DNA of 7,503 nt from Psychrobacter sp. (lineage in GTDB: Bacteria > Pseudomonadota > Gammaproteobacteria > Pseudomonadales > Moraxellaceae): the NCBI GenBank assembly GCA_029264635.1, contig JARIAA010000186.1:1-7503 (forward strand). The letters run 5' to 3'. Below are positions 1 to 6,242 of this stretch, piece by piece; the stretch's first letter is position 1, and every line of letters starts with the position of its first letter. A program made the position numbers and the translations under genes. The notes under the pieces were generated by a model. The model did no database searches. It was given only the letters and a program-made list of their open reading frames with translations, and was not told the origin of the DNA.

Positions 1-146
1 CGGTTAGAACCATAATTTTTAGAGACTGAAACATTAGTGATGGTATGACTCAAGGTATTATTCGGTTTAAAGGTGGTTTCGGCAGCACCACTCGTTTGTG
101 CTATGCCCATTCCCAGTACTGACAAAATCAATAAAGCTTGTTTCAT
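1..146 (-). CDS. N-terminus of an exported protein, possibly an M23-type peptidase (partial)
   Basis: An open minus-strand frame starts at ATG 146-144 and runs off the left edge, giving 48 codons with no stop. The first residues, MKQALLILSVLGMGIAQ, form a classic Sec signal peptide: a lysine, a hydrophobic core to about residue 16, then a small-residue stretch TSGAA where signal peptidase I could cut near residues 21-22. The mature start is polar (ETTFKPNNT...). I chose this start because the signal peptide begins there and an AGGT-type ribosome site lies about 9 bases upstream; an in-frame ATG at 185 would add 13 residues without a clear site. The visible part matches no family I recognise. 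In Pseudomonas, as I recall, the DUF721 gene beside lpxC is flanked by a divergent M23 metallopeptidase and then secA, so an exported M23 peptidase is a synteny-based guess only. Confidence 0.6.
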   Translation of the reverse strand, partial: MKQALLILSVLGMGIAQTSGAAETTFKPNNTLSHTITNVSVSKNYGSN

Positions 147-165
147 AAATTTACTACCTATTGTT

Positions 166-194
166 AATACAAGATTGCTTGTCATCCATGACAA
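166..194 (-). promoter_or_regulatory. Putative promoter of the exported-protein gene
   Basis: Reading the minus strand, a -35 hexamer TTGTCA (194-189, 5 of 6 to consensus) and a -10 hexamer TGTATT (171-166, 4 of 6) are separated by 17 bases. The expected transcript start near 159 leaves only about 13 bases before the ATG at 146, so the leader would be very short. The -35 lies inside the palindrome at 179-194. The call rests on hexamer matching only. Confidence 0.3.
179..194. repeat. 16-bp perfect inverted repeat, operator-like
   Basis: The sequence TTGTCATCCATGACAA has two 7-base arms (TTGTCAT and ATGACAA) around a 2-base centre. It lies in the divergent spacer between the exported-protein gene and dciA and covers the putative -35 of the former. 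Length and symmetry suit a dimeric repressor site. No regulator is encoded in the window and I do not recognise the motif. Confidence 0.45.
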
Positions 195-344
195 ACCATT
201 AATGAATTTAAAGGATATATCAACCTATAACCGTGATAAAATCCTAATTACAGTAGCTAGCTATCTGGTCTTTAGTAAACAACACAAGCATCATTGCCGG
301 TTTAGTTGTCCACCTCGTAAATAGCTTGCTTTATACCTTATACA

Positions 345-372
345 TCGACACTAAGCGTATCTATCTTATGAA
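345..372 (+). promoter_or_regulatory. Weak putative promoter of dciA
   Basis: TCGACA at 345-350 (5 of 6 to the -35 consensus) is followed after 16 bases by TATGAA at 367-372 (4 of 6 to the -10 consensus). Transcription would start near 379, leaving a leader of about 28 bases that contains the ribosome site GGATGAG at 392-398. It is the best pair I find close to the gene, but it is not strong. Confidence 0.22.
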
Positions 373-406
373 TCGGCTTTTATCACCTAACGGATGAGTT
401 AACACG

Positions 407-922
407 ATGTCAAAAAAACAACCTAATCGACTCGCTGAGCTTATCGATCATCAATCATTTGCAGGTAGTGCATTACCACAAACACTTGCTAATGATATGC
501 AACTTTACACACAGGCAACTCATGAAATCAAACTGCTTTTAATAGACTGCTTGCCTGAGGAGATACTTCATACCTGCTGGGTAGTAGGTCTCACCTCAGA
601 ACAATTAACACTTAGTGTAGGCTCAATGACAGCTGCCAACCATATGCGATATTTACAAAGCGCTTATCTACAAGTACTAACAGAGCAGTCAATTACATTT
701 AAACAACTCAAGCAGATCCGCGTTGTTGTATCAAATACACATACTGATAATGCATTGTTTAACAAACGTCTAGCTTCAAAAACAAGTATGATGAATCATG
801 ACGAAGCCCCTAAAACCAAGGCTCTTAGCCAAAACACAAAGCGGACTATAACACAGGCTGCAAACCATGTCACCACTGATGAAAATCTCAAAAAAGCACT
901 TTTACGACTTGCAAATACATAA
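407..922 (+). CDS. dciA: DUF721 / DciA-like replicative helicase loader
   Basis: This 171-residue protein fits the DUF721 (DciA) family. DciA proteins assist loading of the replicative helicase DnaB at the origin in bacteria that lack DnaC/DnaI loaders; they act in the cytoplasm. The family core spans roughly residues 35-110. The stretch CWVVGLTSEQLTLSVGSM followed by an HMRYLQSAYLQVL helix matches the usual W-x-V-V-G, beta-strand, then basic helix pattern. Residues 111-160 are polar and look disordered, as expected for the helicase-binding tail, and the C-terminus LKKALLRLANT resembles the short helix ending many members. The start has a modest ribosome site, GGATGAG, 8 bases upstream. Its place convergent to and beside lpxC matches the DUF721 gene of Pseudomonas and Vibrio as I recall it. 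Sequence similarity is weak, so the family call leans partly on synteny. Confidence 0.78.
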   Translation: MSKKQPNRLAELIDHQSFAGSALPQTLANDMQLYTQATHEIKLLLIDCLPEEILHTCWVVGLTSEQLTLSVGSMTAANHMRYLQSAYLQVLTEQSITFKQLKQIRVVVSNTHTDNALFNKRLASKTSMMNHDEAPKTKALSQNTKRTITQAANHVTTDENLKKALLRLANT

Positions 923-939
923 AAGACCGTTTCTTACAA

Positions 940-959
940 TGTAAACTTATGTAAACTTA
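940..959. repeat. Perfect 10-bp tandem repeat TGTAAACTTA x2
   Basis: Two abutting copies of TGTAAACTTA begin 17 bases after the dciA stop codon. The 10-base period places both copies on the same face of the helix. Related spaced motifs occur at 1174-1190 and, on the other strand, at 6465-6481. The function is unknown. Confidence 0.6.
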
Positions 960-1173
960 ATTCAAAAAAATCAATAAAAATATCTATTATTAGCAAATTC
1001 ACAAACAAAAAAAATCATCTATCAGCCTAGCCCCTATCGTGGACTTGACCAACAAATGATTTAATATTTACATAAAGCTTTTATATTCTCTGTGCTAGCG
1101 CCTATCCTTTATAAAATACAAAAACATAGATTTATCAATGCAAATATAATTTTTACCCTTACCTAATCGTTTC

Positions 1174-1190
1174 ATGTAATCTTACGTAAG
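1174..1190 (+). repeat. Diverged copy of the ATGTAA...GTAA motif ending in palindrome CTTACGTAAG
   Basis: ATGTAATCTTACGTAAG matches the sequence at 939-955 at 14 of 17 positions. Its last ten bases (1181-1190) form the perfect palindrome CTTACGTAAG. It lies about 30 bases beyond the lpxC stop codon. It could be a protein-binding site or a weak hairpin; there is no adjoining T-run to make it a terminator. Confidence 0.35.
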
Positions 1191-1220
1191 TGTTGCGATA
1201 CTTCATGTATATTCCTGTAT

Positions 1221-2138
1221 TCATCCCTCAACTGTTATACCCTTTAAAGGTAAATATTCAATGGGACAAGTTACATTGTCATTAAAAGTTACAATTTCGA
1301 AATTATTTTCATCTGATAATATCTCTCTCACGAGTAGATTGTTTAAAGCGTGCCCAGACTTATAAGCATTAAAACGGCCTATAATAGGATATCCTATTAG
1401 ATATAAGTCCCCTAAAGCATCTAAGATTTTATGGCGGACAAACTCATCAGCAAAGCGTAATCCCTCAGCGTTTAATATGCGAGAATCATCAATAACAATC
1501 GCATTATCCATGCTACCGCCTAATGCTAGATTCTTTTGTCTCAGGGTTTCAATATCTTGCAAAAAACCAAATGTACGCGCTTCACTCAATTGTTCAATGA
1601 AATTTTGGGTTGAGAACTTTAATTGTGCATGTTGAAAGTCTTTGTCAAAAGCAGGATGATCAAAATCAATCTCAAAGTTTAGTTCAAACCCTTCATACGG
1701 ACGTAGCTCTGCCCACTTATCATCGACATTGACACGAACTGACTGTTTGATTCGCAAAAATCTTTTAAGCTCATCTTGCTCAGTAAACCCTGCTTGTAGT
1801 AGCAAACCTACAAAAGGTGAAGCACTGCCATCCATAATAGGTATCTCACTTGCAGATACTCTGATTAATAGATTATCTACGCCAAGCCCTGCAATCGCAC
1901 TGAGCAGATGCTCAACCGTACCGACACGCGTACCACCAAATACCAAATTAGACGACATCATCGTATCTTGGACTAAAAAAGCACTGGCTGGAATAGGTTC
2001 ACTGCCCATAATGTCAGAGCGTTCAAAGACTATACCCGTGTTAACGGGCTGTGGATGAAACTCTACATCAACAGGTTCGCCACTATGCAGACCAATACCT
2101 GTGATAGCTATAGCTGTTTTTATAGTACGTTGATTCAT
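1221..2138 (-). CDS. lpxC: UDP-3-O-acyl-N-acetylglucosamine deacetylase
   Basis: LpxC is the cytosolic zinc amidase that removes the acetyl group from UDP-3-O-acyl-GlcNAc, the committed step of lipid A synthesis. The 305-residue product equals the E. coli length. Zinc ligands are visible as His77 in TVEHLLSA, and His236 and Asp240 in RHKILDALGDL. Glu76 is the catalytic base, and Lys237 and the GH pair ending at His263 match active-site residues. The acyl-binding segment ARTFGF is at 187-192. I chose ATG 2138 because the product then opens MNQRTIKTAIAITGIGLHSG, as in the family, with GAGAG (2150-2146) 7 bases upstream. An in-frame ATG at 2183 overlaps the likely -10 box and is unlikely to be used. 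The C-terminus (PLKGITVEG) lacks the Ala/Leu-rich tail that FtsH recognises in E. coli, so turnover control probably differs (inference). A terminator separates it from ftsZ. Confidence 0.97.
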   Translation of the reverse strand: MNQRTIKTAIAITGIGLHSGEPVDVEFHPQPVNTGIVFERSDIMGSEPIPASAFLVQDTMMSSNLVFGGTRVGTVEHLLSAIAGLGVDNLLIRVSASEIPIMDGSASPFVGLLLQAGFTEQDELKRFLRIKQSVRVNVDDKWAELRPYEGFELNFEIDFDHPAFDKDFQHAQLKFSTQNFIEQLSEARTFGFLQDIETLRQKNLALGGSMDNAIVIDDSRILNAEGLRFADEFVRHKILDALGDLYLIGYPIIGRFNAYKSGHALNNLLVREILSDENNFEIVTFNDNVTCPIEYLPLKGITVEG

Positions 2139-2181
2139 AGCGGTTCTCTCACATATTTTGTTACAATTGCCATAGTGTACC

Positions 2182-2210
2182 ATTAGCAGACCTCAATTCG
2201 CTATAGTCAA
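2182..2210 (-). promoter_or_regulatory. Putative sigma-70 promoter of lpxC
   Basis: On the minus strand, TTGACT (2210-2205, 5 of 6) and GCTAAT (2187-2182, 4 of 6) are separated by exactly 17 bases. Transcription would start near 2175, about 37 bases before the lpxC ATG at 2138. It lies downstream of the ftsZ terminator, which is where an independent lpxC promoter would be needed. The -10 overlaps the upstream ATG at 2183, supporting the shorter start. Confidence 0.5.
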
Positions 2211-2362
2211 AAATAGTAATTTACTTATTTATACGATTAATCCAGCTAATGATGAACAATTTTCTAAAAAAATTTTTTTATTATAATGGTTAGAATTCAT
2301 AAAATTAGACTCAAATATCAATAAAAGTATAGCGATAGAGAGGATTTTTAATCAATAAGCAT

Positions 2363-2388
2363 AAAAAAACCAGCATCAAAGTGCTGGT
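2363..2388 (-). terminator. Rho-independent terminator of ftsZ
   Basis: Read on the minus strand, ACCAGCA (2388-2382), a 6-base loop and TGCTGGT (2375-2369) form a perfect 7-bp GC-containing stem. It runs directly into a tract of T residues (2369-2363). It lies about 105 bases past the ftsZ stop codon and in the right orientation to end the ftsZ transcript before lpxC. Confidence 0.88.
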
Positions 2389-2493
2389 CTCTTACTGAGT
2401 GAAGGATAAATTTACCGCTATATATAAGTTGCAAGAACATGGTTTTTCATAAAAAACATACTTTACCTTGATATAAGCGTAACTTAAAAGCCA

Positions 2494-3690
2494 CTATTTA
2501 TTCTGTTGACGCTTAAGATAATCTTGAATACTGTTCGTTTTAGTCTGTGGTTGCTCTTGAGCCGCCGCCGTACGAGCAACACTATCTTTATAAGACTGAC
2601 TTTGTGAATGCTTTTGACTATTTAGTGCACTAGTATGTAAATTGGGATCTACTGGCTGGGTGCTTGTCACAGAAGGAACAGGCTGCTGGACTTTAGGCGC
2701 TTCATTTGCCTTTTCATCCAACGTTAGACCTGTTGCAATAACAGTAACATGTAAATCATCGCCCATCTCTTCATCCACTACTGAACCATAGAAAATGTTA
2801 GCTTCGTCCGTATCGGTAATACCTTCAACAATTTCACTGATTTGACTGAACTCATCTAACGATAGCGTCTCAGAAGAGATAACGTTTACTAGCAAGCCTT
2901 TTGCATTTTCTAAGCATAAATCGTCCAATAACGGCGATTTGATTGCTTTTTCAGTCGCTTGACGTGCACGATCATCGCCACTCGCGCGCCCAACACCCAT
3001 CATAGCATGACCTTTAGCGGTCATTGCCGTGCGAATGTCATTGAAGTCGATATTAACCAAACCTGAGCGAGCAATCGTTTCAGCGATACCTTGTACGGCA
3101 TGTAGTAACACATCATCTGCCTTTTTGAATGCATCTTTCATTGAAATATTGCCATAAACACTCATAAGCTTGTCATTAGGAATGGTAATGATAGAGTCAA
3201 CGAAATTGGTTAATTGCTCGATACCCGCCTTAGCAGATTTATTGCGTTTACCACCTTCAAATTTAAATGGCGTTGTGACAACAGCCACTGTTAATACTTC
3301 CATTTCTTTAGCAATACGGGCAATAACGGGAGCTGCGCCAGTACCTGTACCGCCGCCCATACCTGCAGTGATGAAAACCATATCTGAATTCTCAAGCAAG
3401 GTGCGAATGGCTTCCTCTTCGCTTTCTGCCGCTTCACGTCCAACCTCTGGATTAGCTCCTGCGCCTAAACCACGATTACTTTTAGCACCCAGCTGCAGTT
3501 TGTGCGGTACGGTCAAACGATCAAGCGCTTGTCTGTCTGTATTAGCACAAACAAACGTCACACCTTTGATACCTTGTTGTACCATGTGTTCAACTGCATT
3601 GCCGCCACCGCCGCCAACACCGAATACGGTAAAGCGGGCTTGGCCATTATTATGAGGCTGGTTGTCATCTGGCATGGTGTATTTTGACAT
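2494..3690 (-). CDS. ftsZ: Cell division GTPase FtsZ
   Basis: FtsZ is the tubulin-like GTPase that polymerises into the cytokinetic ring on the inner membrane face. The 398-residue product has the family layout. The nucleotide loop GVGGGGGNAV is at about 24-33 and the tubulin signature GGGTGTG at 112-118. The synergy (T7) loop NIDFNDIR is at 213-220, with Asp215 and Asp218 as the GTP-hydrolysis acids. The globular core ends near 320, a Gln/Ser/Thr-rich linker covers about 325-385, and the tail is SIQDYLKRQQNK. That tail is the FtsA/ZipA docking peptide, but the proline of the usual D-I-P-x-F-L-R consensus is a glutamine here. I chose ATG 3690 because GGAGA (3704-3700) lies upstream and family-like sequence follows within 20 residues; the frame stays open to 3786 but that extension is unlike FtsZ. 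MPDD at residue 6 is an alternative start. The gene has its own terminator and probably its own promoter. Confidence 0.98.
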   Translation of the reverse strand: MSKYTMPDDNQPHNNGQARFTVFGVGGGGGNAVEHMVQQGIKGVTFVCANTDRQALDRLTVPHKLQLGAKSNRGLGAGANPEVGREAAESEEEAIRTLLENSDMVFITAGMGGGTGTGAAPVIARIAKEMEVLTVAVVTTPFKFEGGKRNKSAKAGIEQLTNFVDSIITIPNDKLMSVYGNISMKDAFKKADDVLLHAVQGIAETIARSGLVNIDFNDIRTAMTAKGHAMMGVGRASGDDRARQATEKAIKSPLLDDLCLENAKGLLVNVISSETLSLDEFSQISEIVEGITDTDEANIFYGSVVDEEMGDDLHVTVIATGLTLDEKANEAPKVQQPVPSVTSTQPVDPNLHTSALNSQKHSQSQSYKDSVARTAAAQEQPQTKTNSIQDYLKRQQNK

Positions 3691-3875
3691 AAAAAAGATT
3701 CTCCAGTTGCAGATAGTACGATGATCGATGCATGATAAAAAACTTGCAAAAAATACTATCAACTTACTATATATAAATGCATACAAATAAAATTGGGATA
3801 ATAAAGCTCAAGCTGAGTAAATGTCTGTCCAACCTCTATTTAAAAGCGACACGCCAATCACAATTTGATTTTGCG

Positions 3876-3881
3876 ATTATA
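3876..3881 (-). promoter_or_regulatory. Consensus -10 box upstream of ftsZ
   Basis: A perfect TATAAT on the minus strand sits in the 279-base ftsA-ftsZ gap, implying a start near 3869 and a leader of about 180 bases. No good -35 is found at 16-18 bases, so it would need help or be weak. A second possible pair, CAGACA with TATTAT 18 bases on, lies closer to ftsZ. The gap has no ORF. Confidence 0.35.
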
Positions 3882-3969
3882 TAGAGTTTTGCGAAACAAA
3901 TGTACTCATGTTTAGACTGATACATTGTAATCCAAATACGGTCTTAACTGTTTGCGGCTGAAAAGACTT

Positions 3970-5262
3970 TTAAAGTATCTTTTTGAGGACACTCGTAAAA
4001 CGCTGACCAACGTTCTGAAATGTACCTTTTAATCGCCCTTTTTTAATAGCATCCGGTTCACTTTGCTCGCTGTGACGAAACTGCTCACTTTGACTATACA
4101 ATAACGTACCAAATGCGGTTTGATAAGCACGATCATTAATCTGTATGTTTAACTGCTTAAATGTTTCATCATTATCAAAATGATTATAAGCAGTAATAGC
4201 AGGGTGCGTATTGGACAATACTACTGGCATCTTTAGGAGCCTTTTGGCAAAAGGTACCATTCCTTTCATCATACTACCACCGCCAGTCAATACAATACCG
4301 CGGTCAATATAACTTAACAGATCAGCCTCGTGCAATTGGCGTACGGCTTCAGTAAATATCTGTACGTAACGCGCCTCGATGATACGGGCAAGATTGTACA
4401 AACTAACGTTTACCTCATCATTGGTACCTTGAGGTCTAAACATAAAAAAAGCACTTGGATCCATGCTATTGATATCAACGGTACCATGCGATTTCTTAAG
4501 TTTTTCAGCTTCTATCATAGATATACCAATATCTGCTGATATGTCCATCGTTACTTCATGACTGCCACTTGCAATGCAATGGGTAAAGATAAGTTTGTTT
4601 TCTTTATACACACAAATACTCGTCGTACTGGCGCCTATATCTATTAGACAAACGCCTTGTTGGCGCTCCTCGTTCATTAGGCTGTATTCTGCACTTGTTA
4701 CGGCATCAAACACGATATGATCAATCCCAACGTCACAACCTTGAAGTAGCTTTTGAATGTTTTGACGGCTAGACACTGGCATCATCATCATGTGATACAT
4801 GACGGTGATATTTTTTGCAATCATCTCAATGGCATCATCAACCATCGTATCTTGCTCATCAATATAAATACCTTGCTGGCAACAATGCATCAGATAGTAA
4901 TCAGAGGGCAGATCCTGCGACTTGGCATTGGACAACGCTTGCACCATGTCTTTTGCGCGTACCACATCTTCCTCAACTGCGACATTGCCAATGCTGTTTG
5001 TGCTGGATAGTTCAGGGGTTGCTAAAGTCAGCCATACGCTATGCACACGGCAGTTTGCGGTGTCTTCAGCATCTTGAATCGCCTGCTTTATCGCACCTTG
5101 CAAACGCTCTCGATGCTTGATTTGACCTTGATAAAAATCGCTATTTTTGACTTGTCCGACACCCATAATGCGAATATCTTTTGCAGACACGACACTACCG
5201 ATCACGACATAAACTGCAGTGGCACTTAAGTGGACAACAACCAGATTCTCAGTATTTTTCAT
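3970..5262 (-). CDS. ftsA: Cell division actin-like protein FtsA (diverged)
   Basis: FtsA is the actin-family (ASKHA) protein that anchors FtsZ filaments to the inner membrane and recruits later divisome proteins. The product is 430 residues (E. coli about 420). The 1A/1C region is followed by QQGVCLIDIGASTTSICVY (about 202-219) at the phosphate-2 loop, and GIVLTGGGSMMKG (322-334) is an intact adenosine motif. The C-terminal helix QNVGQRFTSVLKKIL is amphipathic and basic, as expected of the membrane-targeting sequence. Two oddities stand out. The N-terminal phosphate-1 loop, normally D/E-I-G-T, reads LSAT (12-15), and phosphate-2 has G-A-S where G-G-G/G-A-G is usual and Ser215 where Asp is usual. 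The start is uncertain: ATG 5262 fits the family N-terminus, whereas ATG 5310 adds 16 residues and overlaps a good -10 box. Neither has a clear ribosome site. Identity as FtsA is secure from context and the rest of the fold. Confidence 0.92.
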   Translation of the reverse strand: MKNTENLVVVHLSATAVYVVIGSVVSAKDIRIMGVGQVKNSDFYQGQIKHRERLQGAIKQAIQDAEDTANCRVHSVWLTLATPELSSTNSIGNVAVEEDVVRAKDMVQALSNAKSQDLPSDYYLMHCCQQGIYIDEQDTMVDDAIEMIAKNITVMYHMMMMPVSSRQNIQKLLQGCDVGIDHIVFDAVTSAEYSLMNEERQQGVCLIDIGASTTSICVYKENKLIFTHCIASGSHEVTMDISADIGISMIEAEKLKKSHGTVDINSMDPSAFFMFRPQGTNDEVNVSLYNLARIIEARYVQIFTEAVRQLHEADLLSYIDRGIVLTGGGSMMKGMVPFAKRLLKMPVVLSNTHPAITAYNHFDNDETFKQLNIQINDRAYQTAFGTLLYSQSEQFRHSEQSEPDAIKKGRLKGTFQNVGQRFTSVLKKIL

Positions 5263-5288
5263 GTTACCAAACAAATTATCGCTAAACA

Positions 5289-5308
5289 GGAAACTAAATG
5301 ACGTTTCC
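5289..5308. repeat. Inverted repeat at the putative ftsA transcription start
   Basis: Six-base arms GGAAAC (5289-5294) and GTTTCC (5303-5308) flank an 8-base centre. The element lies immediately downstream of the ftsA -10 box and spans the predicted start near 5302. It could be an operator or a small 5'-leader hairpin. A chance match of 6-base arms is possible. Confidence 0.3.
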
Positions 5309-5337
5309 ATTAAATCATTAAGACAGTACTATCTCAA
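5309..5337 (-). promoter_or_regulatory. Putative sigma-70 promoter of ftsA
   Basis: On the minus strand, TTGAGA (5337-5332, 5 of 6) and TTTAAT (5314-5309, 5 of 6) are separated by exactly 17 bases. Transcription would begin near 5302, about 40 bases before ATG 5262. It is the best-scoring promoter pair I found in the window. It argues against use of ATG 5310, which overlaps the -10 hexamer. Confidence 0.5.
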
Positions 5338-5372
5338 AAGGGTTTCATCAAAAACGCAGAGATCGATAGTAC
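5326..5372. repeat. 8-bp inverted repeat in the ftsQ-ftsA gap
   Basis: GTACTATC (5326-5333) and GATAGTAC (5365-5372) are perfect inverse complements 31 bases apart; a different register pairs 7 + 3 bases with a bulge. The downstream arm on the minus strand abuts the ftsA -35. It could form a hairpin in a transcript reading through from ftsQ, or be a pair of half-sites. No T-run follows, so it is not an intrinsic terminator. Confidence 0.3.
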
Positions 5373-5426
5373 AAAGACTGTAAAACAATTGTAGCTATCG
5401 CATCACAACCTATAATCATCAACAAA

Positions 5427-6242
5427 TTAAGTGGCAGGCTGATCCGCTAAAGCTAAAGGTACGGCTTGTTGATTATTATTTTTCCAAGCAATAGTAAAAC
5501 CATTTTTATAACGCAAATCTATCGACTGCATATTGTCACGACGATCACTTAACTGATTGCTTAGAAGCTGGCTTAAATTAAGCAGTTTTTGGGCAGTATT
5601 CTCATTATCAACGATAACACGTAAACCGTTATCAAAGCGTACCAACCAGGTCATGCGGGGTGTCAAAATAATATCTTCAACCTGCATATCAAGTGGTGCG
5701 TACCAGTCATTAATTTGCTGCATTTGTTGCATAATCACAGGTGCTTGATTTATCTCACCTTGTAGCGTAGCAAACTTCGATCTTGTAAGCTCTTGGCTAT
5801 CAACAGGTACAAATACGGCGCCTTTGGCATCTACCAGCCGCTCTGTACCAAAGTTGGCTACCGCCTGCTTAGGTAGCGCAGCAATTACGATACCTTTTTG
5901 CCAATCACGAGTAACACTGACTTGATCGACCCAAGCCAGCCCCATAGCAATATCTCTTAGTCCCTGCAAATCTGTGGTAAAAAAGCTACTGACCGATTGC
6001 TGATTCATCGTTTGTTGCAGTGCTTGATGTTGAGCCGTCGACAAATTCTGTGCATCAACTTGTATAGATGCAGGTGGTGCATCGCGTAACGCTTTGCCAC
6101 CCATAACCAGTATAAGTAGTAATAGTGCGACTACCAGCGTCATAAAAAAATATCTGACCCAATTGGGCATTTGCAAGCTGGCGGTTGGGCGACGGGCATC
6201 ATCACTCAGCAAGTCAGTTGTTCCATTGACAGTTTGAGCCAT
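5427..6242 (-). CDS. ftsQ: Cell division protein FtsQ
   Basis: FtsQ is a bitopic inner-membrane protein that binds FtsB and FtsL in the periplasm and links early and late divisome proteins. The 271-residue product has the full FtsQ layout: a short cytoplasmic tail (1-28), one transmembrane helix (about 30-48, YFFMTLVVALLLLILVM), and a POTRA domain (about 57-126). The POTRA end shows the family pattern in GLAWVDQVSVTRDWQKGIVI, followed by ALPKQAVANFG. The beta domain runs from about 130 to 255 and ends in the typical SIDLRYKNGFTIAWK strand. The start at ATG 6242 gives a cytoplasmic tail of normal size; a GGGG ribosome-site-like run lies about 11 bases upstream, which is weak. Sequence identity to enterobacterial FtsQ is low, as is usual for this protein, but topology, domain order and position between ddl and ftsA are decisive. 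Confidence 0.94.
   Translation of the reverse strand: MAQTVNGTTDLLSDDARRPTASLQMPNWVRYFFMTLVVALLLLILVMGGKALRDAPPASIQVDAQNLSTAQHQALQQTMNQQSVSSFFTTDLQGLRDIAMGLAWVDQVSVTRDWQKGIVIAALPKQAVANFGTERLVDAKGAVFVPVDSQELTRSKFATLQGEINQAPVIMQQMQQINDWYAPLDMQVEDIILTPRMTWLVRFDNGLRVIVDNENTAQKLLNLSQLLSNQLSDRRDNMQSIDLRYKNGFTIAWKNNNQQAVPLALADQPAT

Larger units (their letters stand above)
923..1220. other. AT-rich convergent spacer between dciA and lpxC
   Basis: This 298-base spacer between two converging genes has no credible ORF or RNA gene. I find no GC-rich hairpin with a T-run for either gene, so how transcription ends here is unclear. It holds a 10-bp tandem repeat (940-959), a related motif ending in a 10-bp palindrome (1174-1190), and an imperfect direct repeat CTAGCCCCTATC / CTAGCGCCTATC at 1027-1038 and 1095-1106. 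Confidence 0.6.
2139..2493. other. ftsZ-lpxC spacer with terminator and promoter
   Basis: This 355-base AT-rich gap holds an intrinsic terminator for ftsZ (2363-2388) and a promoter for lpxC (2182-2210). Between the ftsZ stop and the terminator (about 2439-2459) is an A/T-only hairpin without a following T-run on the minus strand. I see no ORF or RNA gene. Confidence 0.65.

Noticed and set aside
73..324. Plus-strand 83-residue ORF at the left edge
   Set aside because: It overlaps the signal-peptide gene on the other strand and the divergent spacer; its product has no domain-like features and no ribosome site.
2439..2459. Hairpin ATG-TTTTT-CAT-AAAAA-CAT as a ftsZ terminator
   Set aside because: The stem is almost all A/T and is not followed by a T-run on the minus strand; the GC-containing stem at 2363-2388 is the clear terminator.
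3170..3655. Long plus-strand ORF (161 residues) opposite ftsZ
   Set aside because: It is the complement of the conserved FtsZ GTPase core; its proline- and serine-rich product follows from the glycine-rich codons on the coding strand.
3691..3786. 32-residue N-terminal extension of FtsZ
   Set aside because: Hydrophobic leader-like sequence unknown in FtsZ, while ATG 3690 has GGAGA upstream and gives a normal-length protein.
4783..4800. Run of four methionines (MMMMP) in FtsA, possible frameshift or repeat slippage
   Set aside because: The frame remains intact on both sides with FtsA-like sequence, so it is a local composition quirk only.
4753..5120. Plus-strand ORFs opposite ftsA
   Set aside because: Low-complexity His/Asn-rich products that overlap each other and the well-supported ftsA frame.
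5263..5310. 16-residue N-terminal extension of FtsA from ATG 5310
   Set aside because: It is unlike the FtsA N-terminus, has no ribosome site, and the ATG overlaps a good -10 hexamer. It is not fully excluded, since ATG 5262 also lacks a clear ribosome site.
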